A stretch of 12,958 nucleotides of DNA from Bacteroidota bacterium (GTDB lineage Bacteria; Bacteroidota; Bacteroidia; Chitinophagales; Chitinophagaceae). Each line of letters begins with the position of its first letter. The stretch's first letter is position 1. The translations under genes and the position numbers were made by a program. This document shows, one piece after another, positions 6,481-12,905 of this stretch. The notes under the pieces are model-generated. The model was not told where the DNA came from. It made no database searches and was given only the letters and a program-made list of their open reading frames with translations. The stretch is taken from positions 1-12,958 of the forward strand of contig JANYAL010000408.1 of NCBI GenBank assembly GCA_025361325.1, given 5' to 3'.

Positions 6481-7215
6481 TCAGTCAGATGTGTGCCATG
6501 TTTGCATATTCCTGTTCATTGAATGCGCTGCAATGATATCATAGAGCCCTTTTTCATTCAGGATATGGATTTGTTTTCCTTCTTTCCGGATCAGCCTCAG
6601 GTCCTCGAACTCTGATAAAATACGGGTTACCTGTTCAGGAGTGGAGCCTAGCATATCAGCTATTTCCTGACGGCTTAATAAAATATCCAGGGTATTTTTC
6701 TTTGAATCCAGGCCAAATGTCTCTTTCAGGTGCAACAGCGTCTCAGCAACTTTTTCCCGCATGGTCATTTGCGCAAGCAGCCTTTGCCGGATCTCCGTTT
6801 TTCGTAATTCCAGAGAATAGAACATCATCATTGCATACGTTAATCGCGGATTATTCATAAAAGCTTCATACATTTTATCATTGTCCACAAAACAGGCGAT
6901 CGTATCCTCCAATGCCACCGCACCGATGGGATAGACCTCGAAGCCAAATCCCCGATGTCCCACTACATGCCCTGTACTAGCCAAACGAACGATCTGTTCC
7001 TTTCCATTCAGGCCCGTTGAAATCACTTTCACCTTGCCCTGTTGAATAAAATAGAGTCCAAATACCCGGCTTCCCTCCCGAAAAAGATATTGACCTCTTT
7101 CATATAATTCCTGGTTCTTACAAATATCAATGATGCTGATCCATTCGGCAGAACCATGTTGTATTATAAAACAGCTTTTTGTTTCACAAGTGATACAACT
7201 GATCTGTTTTTCCAT
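6481..7215 (-). CDS. FNR-like transcription regulator with four candidate Fe-S cysteines
   Basis: A 244-residue Crp/Fnr family protein with an N-terminal Cys cluster, a cyclic-nucleotide-binding-type beta-roll (about 30-115), a dimerisation helix (about 118-145) and a winged helix-turn-helix (about 178-225). N-terminal Cys7, Cys10 and Cys15 have the spacing CX2CX4C, close to the CX2CX5C of E. coli FNR. Cys108, in ALEDTIAC, aligns with E. coli Cys122 in ALETSMVC. All four ligands of an oxygen-labile [4Fe-4S] cluster are therefore available. The recognition helix reads E194-Q-V-T197-R198, the FNR-like E-xx-[S/T]-R pattern that goes with TGA-containing half-sites. The gene has its own promoter with two such boxes (7266-7301), implying autoregulation. 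Likely targets in the window are the Fe-S/NrfD operon and the YceI operon. Direct cluster binding is inferred, and a cluster-free NO or redox sensor remains possible. Confidence 0.92.
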   Translation of the reverse strand: MEKQISCITCETKSCFIIQHGSAEWISIIDICKNQELYERGQYLFREGSRVFGLYFIQQGKVKVISTGLNGKEQIVRLASTGHVVGHRGFGFEVYPIGAVALEDTIACFVDNDKMYEAFMNNPRLTYAMMMFYSLELRKTEIRQRLLAQMTMREKVAETLLHLKETFGLDSKKNTLDILLSRQEIADMLGSTPEQVTRILSEFEDLRLIRKEGKQIHILNEKGLYDIIAAHSMNRNMQTWHTSD

Positions 7216-7258
7216 AGAACATTTATTCTGGTGTGTAAAGAGAAGAAAGAATTGCTTT

Positions 7259-7301
7259 CAATGTCATGATATCTATCATTGTCCAGTATGACATTTCTCA
7301 A
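7259..7301 (-). promoter_or_regulatory. Autoregulated FNR-type promoter of the regulator gene
   Basis: Box A, TTGAGAAATGTCAT (7288-7301), matches TTGAN6TCAA at 7 of 8 bases. Its centre is 36 bases from the end of TGACATTG (7259-7266), an imperfect -7 element. Box B, ATGATATCTATCAT (7266-7279), has a perfect TGATN4ATCA core centred 22 bp downstream of box A. It therefore overlaps the core promoter and touches the -7 element. That arrangement would allow activation from box A at low protein level and shut-off from box B at higher level. Confidence 0.6.
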
Positions 7302-7385
7302 GACATGACAACTATCCCGTAAAGCAACCTGTAATCCGTATGTGTTACCCGATCTTTCATGAATCAAAAAAACAAACCGGAAAAT

Positions 7386-7925
7386 TCATTCACTAAAATA
7401 ATATTTTAGCGCCGTATCAATATTCATCATATCAGCCAGTTCTGGTTCCTTCACAGGGTCAAATAAAAACAGGCCACTCATATCCCCCCTTGTATCCAGG
7501 TCGATACAGGTACAACTACTATTGGCTTTAACAAAGAGCAGGTAGCGTTGCTTCGACGTGTCCAACACCCTGATCCGGGGCCAGAATTTCTTAAGTACCT
7601 TCCTGGCTGTGAACATCAGGTAATAATTCTGGTGTACTTCTGTCTCATAGACATTCCGGGGGTAAGCCAGCCTTATTTTTTCCAGTTGAATAGAATCAGG
7701 CGTATAAAAAACAGCAGCAGGTGTGTGAATGACCAACGTATCAGAAAAGGAAGAAGGGGGCTTATTTAAGACCGGGAATACCGGTATTTTGTCATTCTTT
7801 TCCGGAGCACTATCCCTGGTATTACCGGTACAGGCAAAAAATAAGTGTAAACAAAAAACAGCCGCCAGGATACTGGTTACGGGGTTGATGATCGGAATTC
7901 CTTTCATGGGTTGCTTCGTTAACAC
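7386..7925 (-). CDS. Unrecognised lipoprotein
   Basis: A 179-residue protein with a hydrophobic N-terminal segment ending in a lipobox (LFFAC, Cys32 counted from the first Met), so it is probably exported and lipid-anchored. Met7 (start at 7907) gives a more typical signal peptide and is an equally good start. The mature part is mixed alpha/beta, with YLLFVKANSSCTCIDLDTRG near residues 127-146 and no motif I recognise. The CTC pair is not a haem motif. It lies upstream of the regulator gene on the same strand, 170 bases away, with the regulator's own promoter between them, so the two need not be co-transcribed. A strong terminator (7996-8023) separates it from the DUF5777 operon. No function is proposed. 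Confidence 0.7.
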   Translation of the reverse strand: MLTKQPMKGIPIINPVTSILAAVFCLHLFFACTGNTRDSAPEKNDKIPVFPVLNKPPSSFSDTLVIHTPAAVFYTPDSIQLEKIRLAYPRNVYETEVHQNYYLMFTARKVLKKFWPRIRVLDTSKQRYLLFVKANSSCTCIDLDTRGDMSGLFLFDPVKEPELADMMNIDTALKYYFSE

Positions 7926-7995
7926 ATAATGTAAAACTAATGGTTATTGTGCCTTGTTATTTTCATTTCTGCCGGCTCATTATTTTATAAAAGTG

Positions 7996-8023
7996 AAAAA
8001 AGCCTTTAATACGATTTAAGGCT
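7996..8023 (-). terminator. Rho-independent terminator of the YceI/cytochrome/DUF5777 operon
   Basis: On the minus strand AGCCTT pairs with AAGGCT. The stem extends by two A/T pairs after one mismatch, around a 5-base loop, and is followed by six T. It lies about 50 bases after the DUF5777 stop codon. Confidence 0.85.
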
Positions 8024-8073
8024 CTTTCTAAAACTGCTAATGTTCCATTTTATGGATCGTTCTCAAAAGGGTA

Positions 8074-9063
8074 TTAATAATTCCACAATCTTGTAATGTT
8101 GAAACCGATCAAAAATCTTCCTCCCATGACCTTGGTTCCATTGGCTCCCTCCAGGTTAGGATGGGTCTTGGTCAGATCCGTATAGCTGAAAGGCGCATTG
8201 GTATTGAACAGGTTGTTGCGCTGCGGGTTGATGTAATAGTAATTACCTACAAACAACTGGAAGGAGTGGCTTCCTGTATTGAATTCTACACCCAGTGAAA
8301 TGTTCGGATCGGGGTTATTGGTAGCATGTTTGGTAATTGGCTGATCGTAGTTAAGCATCACGGATGTTACATGGGTTAGCCTGTACCTGGCAGAGAAGGC
8401 AATTGCAACATGGTCAAATTTCATGTATTTGAATATTTCCTGGCCAGTGCTGTCATTCTTGGTATAATATCCATTCACAGAATTCTGGTGAGATATGCTG
8501 GGCGCCACCTGTACGGAAAGCTTGTCATTAATCTTCCTCGCAATGAGCAGCTGGTTGAAATATGAATATCGCTGTGATGAATATTTGAACAGAGACCCAT
8601 CCACATCCTTGCGGGTGTCGATGGCCATATTAACATAATAACTTACACTAACCGGGTATTTGCCGGGTGTTTGTTTAATGATGGCATATTTGGCATTTCC
8701 GTCCACCAGCATATTGCTCTTGGTAATACCAATACCTACATAGAGATTATTGATCGGGGCATAATTAACGCCCAGGCGTATATTGGAGGGCGCAAAGAAT
8801 CCCCAGAAATCCTTGTACCCGTTATTAATAACGCCGAAACGGTGCATGATGTCCATTTCCAGGGTGCCTTTAACGGGTACCATCACGGTCTGGTTATCTG
8901 CGATCCATACGCTCTGGAAGGTAAACTTAACAGGTTTTACCGGTTCAGGTTTAGTGGCACTGTCACCCTGGGCCCAGGCGGAACTGTTCAGGATGAGCAT
9001 ACAGAGCAAGAGATAGACACCTGCTGCCGCCCGATTTTTAGCATTATTTATACTGATTTTCAT
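8074..9063 (-). CDS. DUF5777-type outer-membrane beta-barrel protein
   Basis: A 329-residue protein with a Sec signal peptide (cleavage after about residue 32, SSAWAQ). The rest is made of alternating polar and aromatic strands, such as NNLYVGIGITKSN, HSFQLFVGNYYYIN and MGGRFLIGFNITRLW. It ends in an aromatic-rich last strand (TRLWNY), as outer-membrane barrels do. The pattern and length match the Bacteroidota DUF5777 barrel family, whose function is not established. It is the last gene of an operon: it starts 21 bases after the CX4CH lipoprotein stop, and a terminator lies at 7996-8023. The linkage to a YceI-like lipoprotein and a cytochrome-like lipoprotein suggests an outer-envelope assembly, possibly for electron transfer or for a lipid-like ligand. 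That is inference from context. Confidence 0.88.
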   Translation of the reverse strand: MKISINNAKNRAAAGVYLLLCMLILNSSAWAQGDSATKPEPVKPVKFTFQSVWIADNQTVMVPVKGTLEMDIMHRFGVINNGYKDFWGFFAPSNIRLGVNYAPINNLYVGIGITKSNMLVDGNAKYAIIKQTPGKYPVSVSYYVNMAIDTRKDVDGSLFKYSSQRYSYFNQLLIARKINDKLSVQVAPSISHQNSVNGYYTKNDSTGQEIFKYMKFDHVAIAFSARYRLTHVTSVMLNYDQPITKHATNNPDPNISLGVEFNTGSHSFQLFVGNYYYINPQRNNLFNTNAPFSYTDLTKTHPNLEGANGTKVMGGRFLIGFNITRLWNY

Positions 9064-9084
9064 TTGATTAAATTTAAAGGTTGC

Positions 9085-9468
9085 TTAATTGTTCGGTGCA
9101 CCATTCCTGATCCAGTCATACACTCTTTGCCGGTCAACTGCAGACGGGATGTACGTTTTCATATCCCCATTGATCATATTATATATAATACTCTGCTTGG
9201 GTACGACAGTATTTACAAAGCCGTTGTTTACGATCTCGATATAGGCTAAACCGGTACTCATGTAAGGATGGTGCCCACCGGTAACATGGCAGCCTGCTAA
9301 TGCGCAATTGGTGTTGAACAGGGGAGCCAGCGTTGTACTGAAACTTACCGGTTGTGGGGGACCGTCCGGATCAACCACGGCATCGGGAAGTATCACATCT
9401 TTGTAGCAGCCAGTCAAACCAAACCCCATCGCCAACAGTATTCCTGTATATATTAATAGACGTTTCAT
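9085..9468 (-). CDS. Cytochrome c-like lipoprotein with CX4CH motif
   Basis: A 127-residue lipoprotein when read from ATG 9468. The signal peptide ends in LTGC (Cys21). The frame is open back to an ATG at 9516, but that start would overlap the YceI gene and hide the signal peptide, so 9468 is preferred; it leaves a 20-base gap. The only candidate haem site is CALAGCH (Cys55, Cys60, His61), i.e. CX4CH rather than CX2CH. The surrounding TTLAPLFNTNC and the C-terminal VYDWIRNGAP match small Bacteroidota and Planctomycete cytochrome-like domains in which CX4CH is common. Met103 or Met70 could be the distal ligand. It is probably attached to the outer membrane and is positioned between the YceI-like and DUF5777 genes of one operon. 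Whether haem is actually attached is unproven. Confidence 0.82.
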   Translation of the reverse strand: MKRLLIYTGILLAMGFGLTGCYKDVILPDAVVDPDGPPQPVSFSTTLAPLFNTNCALAGCHVTGGHHPYMSTGLAYIEIVNNGFVNTVVPKQSIIYNMINGDMKTYIPSAVDRQRVYDWIRNGAPNN

Positions 9469-9488
9469 TGTAGTTAATTTTAGGATGA

Positions 9489-10286
9489 TCACTTGTTGTT
9501 GAAGTTCATATTGCATTGTATATCTACTTTATCCCCGATGCTCGTACTTGTGACGCCAAAATCCCTGATATTGAGTTGGAATAGTAATTGCAATCCGAAT
9601 ACATCATAAGGCACTGCTGATGCAATGGTAGCCCTTTTAACATAGGACAGCCTGCCTACAAGGGATTCAGTCAGCGGCGTGCTGAGTTTTCCCTTCCAGG
9701 TAAGGTTGAAATTCACAATATAGTTACCGGTTGAAGGGTCAAAGGCAACCTTAGTGGTCTGTAGCCGGGCTATATTTGAATCACGTAAACAATACTGGCC
9801 GCCATAATAGGATATCTTCTGGGTACCCATATTCCCAATATTGCAACCGGAATCCCTTCCCGGCTCCCCGGTATTGGACGTATTCATCTGTACGTACCCG
9901 TTAAAATAGGTCTTGCTGTCATCTCCCTCATTAAAAGCCCAGGATGTGTCCTTGACCGGTTGTCCGGCAGGAAGATAAAGTGTCATCTCAGCTGGTAAAA
10001 CATTGTGCATACCGAACTGGTTAAAGCGGCCGGTGAGCAAACCGGCAGCACCTATATAGGCCCCGGACCATAATACACTGGAGTGTACCTTGTCCAGTTT
10101 CCATTCATTGGGATTGCCCGCGGTCATATTGCCTGGCACAAAGACACCGGTACCGGGTTTATACTTGATACCAACCACTGCGGCTGGTGGCGGCACTGAA
10201 TTATCATGCGTACAACTGATGATGTATCCATACCCGCTGATCAGAACAAGTAAGGCCAGAAGAAGTTTATTTTTTAGCAGTTTCAT
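9489..10286 (-). CDS. YceI-like lipoprotein
   Basis: A 265-residue protein when read from ATG 10286. The frame is open to an ATG at 10364, but that codon lies inside the FNR-type box and upstream of the -7 element, so it would not be transcribed. The chosen start gives a standard lipoprotein signal (lipobox YIISC, Cys25). The mature part starts with a Pro/Ala-rich linker. It then shows the YceI opening W-K-L-D-K-V-H-S-S-V-x-W (62-73), followed by TGRFNQFG. YceI proteins are eight-stranded lipocalin-like barrels that bind long isoprenoid chains such as polyprenyl or quinone tails. The domain here is long and carries an inserted Gly/Cys segment (Cys near SGCNIG and YCLRD). It is the first gene of the operon with the CX4CH lipoprotein and DUF5777 barrel, and is driven by an FNR-type promoter. 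Confidence 0.85.
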   Translation of the reverse strand: MKLLKNKLLLALLVLISGYGYIISCTHDNSVPPPAAVVGIKYKPGTGVFVPGNMTAGNPNEWKLDKVHSSVLWSGAYIGAAGLLTGRFNQFGMHNVLPAEMTLYLPAGQPVKDTSWAFNEGDDSKTYFNGYVQMNTSNTGEPGRDSGCNIGNMGTQKISYYGGQYCLRDSNIARLQTTKVAFDPSTGNYIVNFNLTWKGKLSTPLTESLVGRLSYVKRATIASAVPYDVFGLQLLFQLNIRDFGVTSTSIGDKVDIQCNMNFNNK

Positions 10287-10327
10287 AAAAAATGTTTTTA
10301 AGTGAACTATAATTAAATAACCGAACA

Positions 10328-10393
10328 CAAAGATGATATAGCTCAACTGATCTTTCCATGACATTACTCAAAGTGAAAAATGAGTTTCCTCAC
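10328..10393 (-). promoter_or_regulatory. FNR-type promoter of the YceI operon, three boxes
   Basis: On the minus strand CATCTTTG (10328-10335) is a one-mismatch -7 element. Box A, TTGAGTAATGTCAT (10358-10371), differs from box A of the regulator gene at one base in 14. It is centred 37 bases from the end of the -7 element (near -41.5). An upstream box, GTGAGGAAACTCAT (10380-10393), is centred exactly 22 bp further away. A third, TTGAGCTATATCAT (10333-10346), is centred 25 bp downstream of box A and overlaps the -7 element by three bases. All three contain TGAN6TCA. The leader from the predicted start (about 10323) to ATG 10286 is about 37 bases. Confidence 0.65.
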
Positions 10394-10568
10394 TTTATTT
10401 TACATCAATACGCCAAATTGTTCCTGTTGCAAGAAAAAGTATGATTTTACACATCTTTTCAACTGAGGTTTAGCAACTCGTAGTATAATACGGTGAATAA
10501 AATGTATTTGATCTACAAATGAATTAAGCGCAAAAAACTGTGGCAAATCCAGACAAGAATTAAATGAT

Positions 10569-11093
10569 TCAACGCTTCCGGATCCGGGCGATGATAAGCG
10601 AAAAAGCCAGTATAACAGTTACTGTTACCGTATTGAGCAGGAAGCTATCTGTGAAAATACGCATGTCATTTTGAATGACCTCTTTGCCAATAGAAGATGT
10701 AGTGATATGAAGCAGTAAATCCTGTATGATAAAGAAAAAAAATACCAGGCTGTGCAACAGGCTGAGCAGGGGCTTTTGGCTGATAAAGGGAATCCAGTTA
10801 AGCATGGCCAACAGACCGAACACCCTGAGCCAGGGATCCTGGAACTGACCGCTAATATTTTTCATCGAATAATCCGGGTACAGGTCCCTCAACAGCATCC
10901 CCAGGAACAAGGTTGCCGTGAGCGCATAAGCATATGGCAATGATTGTACAAGCCTGTTTGCAAATGACCCGGACTTGCAGGCCTGTCTTCCGGCCAGTAC
11001 TTGTACCAATGCATAAATAAGCGGGTAGCCGGCAAAGAAAGCCATGATCTGCAACCTTTCGATATAAGCTAAAAAATCATCTCCCATAATCAT
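10569..11093 (-). CDS. Unknown four-helix membrane protein
   Basis: A 174-residue protein with about four hydrophobic helices (roughly 14-34, 48-67, 85-128 as one long or two short segments, and 150-169) and a basic C-terminal end (ARIRKR). Two starts are possible, ATG 11093 and ATG 11087; the first is given. There is no signal peptide, no Cys or His cluster and no recognised family motif. The gene stands alone: the downstream neighbour has its own promoter 235 bases away, and upstream it is separated from the CoA-transferase gene by 161 bases holding a candidate -7 element (11122-11129). No function is proposed. Confidence 0.65.
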   Translation of the reverse strand: MIMGDDFLAYIERLQIMAFFAGYPLIYALVQVLAGRQACKSGSFANRLVQSLPYAYALTATLFLGMLLRDLYPDYSMKNISGQFQDPWLRVFGLLAMLNWIPFISQKPLLSLLHSLVFFFFIIQDLLLHITTSSIGKEVIQNDMRIFTDSFLLNTVTVTVILAFSLIIARIRKR

Positions 11094-11121
11094 TCCAATA
11101 GGTATGAACGGTATGTTTGAT

Positions 11122-11129
11122 CAAAAGTA
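11122..11129 (-). promoter_or_regulatory. Candidate -7 element for the four-helix membrane protein gene
   Basis: TACTTTTG on the minus strand matches TAnnTTTG exactly and lies 28 bases before ATG 11093. No TTTG-like -33 element is seen at the usual distance. A TTGATCAA palindrome (11117-11124) overlaps the element. Confidence 0.4.
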
Positions 11130-11254
11130 TTGAATTGCGTTAACAGGTAATTCTTTAACTACACCCTGGGAACGATACATACGATTGTTACATACAATTT
11201 TATTATTTCCTGTACTGACTGCACCTTATTTATATAAACCCAGCACCTGGCCGC

Positions 11255-12541
11255 CTAAAAGATTTTGAACCGCTCATAGCAGTATTTTGTCAATGCCTCC
11301 CGGTCGTCGGGATGTGCTATGTTGATCAGCGCCCTGGCCCGCTGGCGCAGGTTCTTACCGAACAGGAAGGCACTGCCAAATTCCGTTACCACCCAATGCA
11401 CATGACCCCTGGTGGTTACTACACCTGCACCTTCTTTTAAATGCGGAACAATACGGGGTACCCCCTTTGTGGTACGGCTGCTTAAGGCGATGATGGGTTT
11501 ACCACCCTCGCTTAAAGCAGCGCCACGCATGAAATCCATCTGGCCGCCAATGCCACTGTACTGCATGTAACCGATACTGTCGGCACAGACCTGCCCCGTG
11601 AGGTCTACTTCAATGGCACTGTTGATAGCGATCACCTTTGGATTTCGCCTGATCACATGCGGATCGTTAACATAATCAATGTCCAGGAAGGCAAATGAAG
11701 GATTATCGTTCACGTAATCATAGAGTTTGCGGGTTCCCAGGGCAAAGGAGGTGACCGATTTATTGGGATGAATGTGCTTTTTCTTGTTATTGATCACGTC
11801 TTTCTCCACCAGTGAAATGATCCCGTCGCTGAGCATTTCGGTGTGCACCCCCAGGTCCTTATGACCGGAAAGGCATTTAAGAACGGCATCTGGTATGGTA
11901 CCAATGCCCATCTGCAGGGTGCTGCCATCCTCCACCAGCTCTGCCACATGCTGGCCGATGATCATTTCCGATTCGCCCATTTTGAGGCCATAATCCTCCT
12001 CGTAAAGGTCGGAGGGGTGAAATACCATCCTGGCAAAGCGGTCGGTATGGATCATCCCGTCGCCATGTGTGCGTGGCAGCAGGGGGTTCACCAGGGCAAT
12101 GATCTGTTTGGCATTGTCCACGGCAGAACGTGCGATGTCGATAGACAGGCTGAGCGAGCAATAGCCATGTATGTCGGGCTGTGAAACCTGTACAATGGCC
12201 ACATCTATCTCCAGGATCTTCCTTTTGAAGAGGTCGGGGATATCGCTCAGGAAGACCGGGATAAAATCAGCACGTCCCTCGGCTACCGCATGCCTCACCG
12301 GTTCAGACACAAAGAGGGAATTGATGTGAAAAGATTCCTGGTATTCGGGTTTATCGAGTTCCATACTGCCCTTTAAACTGATGGACACCAGTTCCACATT
12401 GTTAAGACGTTGCGCTTCCCTGCCCAACTCCTGTAACAGGTAAACAGGTGTGCAAACGCCGCCATGGATGAAGACACGCTGGTTGCTTTGAATGATGGAC
12501 AGCGCTTCTGCGGCTGTGACATAATTATACGGATGAATCAT
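11255..12541 (-). CDS. Acetyl-CoA hydrolase/CoA-transferase family enzyme
   Basis: A 428-residue protein that is full length for the family I (Cat2/AbfT-like) CoA-transferases. These move CoA between acetyl-CoA and a short acid such as 4-hydroxybutyrate, or between acids and acetate, through a glutamyl-CoA intermediate. Expected marks are present: GGVCTP near the N-terminus, MGIGTIPDAV (211-220), the catalytic glutamate candidate Glu235 in GVHTEMLSDG, the oxyanion-forming SGIGGQMDF (329-337), and the C-terminal EFGSAFLFGKNLRQRA (387-402). It is cytoplasmic, with no signal. It is flanked by a 161-base gap downstream and a 364-base gap upstream, so it is probably monocistronic. The acid substrate cannot be read from the sequence. 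Acetate or 4-hydroxybutyrate use is a family-level guess. Confidence 0.92.
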   Translation of the reverse strand: MIHPYNYVTAAEALSIIQSNQRVFIHGGVCTPVYLLQELGREAQRLNNVELVSISLKGSMELDKPEYQESFHINSLFVSEPVRHAVAEGRADFIPVFLSDIPDLFKRKILEIDVAIVQVSQPDIHGYCSLSLSIDIARSAVDNAKQIIALVNPLLPRTHGDGMIHTDRFARMVFHPSDLYEEDYGLKMGESEMIIGQHVAELVEDGSTLQMGIGTIPDAVLKCLSGHKDLGVHTEMLSDGIISLVEKDVINNKKKHIHPNKSVTSFALGTRKLYDYVNDNPSFAFLDIDYVNDPHVIRRNPKVIAINSAIEVDLTGQVCADSIGYMQYSGIGGQMDFMRGAALSEGGKPIIALSSRTTKGVPRIVPHLKEGAGVVTTRGHVHWVVTEFGSAFLFGKNLRQRARALINIAHPDDREALTKYCYERFKIF

Positions 12542-12872
12542 AGACTGTTCTTTTATTAACGCAAAATACCGTCATTTCAAAATATTAATAAAGAAGATTC
12601 ATCAGCAGGTGATATGATTTATATGTAACCTGTAAAAGATCGGCCCTAAAGCCTTAACCAAAAATAAAACAATTGGCTGCGGGCCGGAAGATCAAAGTAG
12701 ATGGTTTATGCCGGATCTAACTTAGGTTTTGTTTAGGTCTGCCGGCCAATTCCCCAATGAAGACCTGGGGTAGTACTAGGGAAGACCTAAAGAAAACCCC
12801 TTGTAGACTGCCTTATTGCAATGAATGTATGAAACTGTATCCGGAACCGGGAAACGGCTTTTTAGTGATATA
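12542..12872. other. 331-base intergenic region upstream of the CoA-transferase gene
   Basis: No coding region is supported here. The part next to the CoA-transferase start is A/T-rich. On the minus strand TATTTTTG (12659-12666) matches the -7 consensus, but no -33 partner is visible and it would leave a leader of about 110 bases, so it is a weak promoter candidate. The distal part contains the inverted repeat described separately (12725-12798). Confidence 0.5.
12725..12798. repeat. 16-bp inverted repeat with internal hairpin and direct repeats
   Basis: Arms at 12725-12740 and 12783-12798 pair at 15 of 16 bases (one G-G opposition). Between them CCCCA (12752-12756) and TGGGG (12766-12770) form an inner hairpin. 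GAAGACCT occurs twice in direct orientation (12759-12766 and 12781-12788), 22 bases apart. TTAGGT also occurs twice, at 12722-12727 and 12733-12738, 11 bases apart. The spacings equal two turns and one turn of the helix. It could be an operator array, a structured leader or small RNA, or a mobile-element remnant. Confidence 0.55.
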
Positions 12873-12901
12873 AAAATACCGGTCTGTTGAACCGGTATTT
12901 T
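12873..12901 (-). terminator. Rho-independent terminator after tRNA-Thr
   Basis: A perfect 11-bp stem (AAAATACCGGT with ACCGGTATTTT) with a 7-base loop lies 4 bases past the tRNA 3' end. On the minus strand it ends in five T. It is symmetrical and so bidirectional. Confidence 0.9.
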
Positions 12902-12905
12902 ACAG

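Noticed and set aside
8671..9249. 192-codon plus-strand open frame
   Set aside because: It lies antisense to the DUF5777 and CX4CH genes, which have signal peptides and family features. The antisense product has no recognisable pattern.
10287..10364. Longer YceI-like start at ATG 10364
   Set aside because: It would place the start inside FNR box A and upstream of the -7 element, and would bury the lipoprotein signal.
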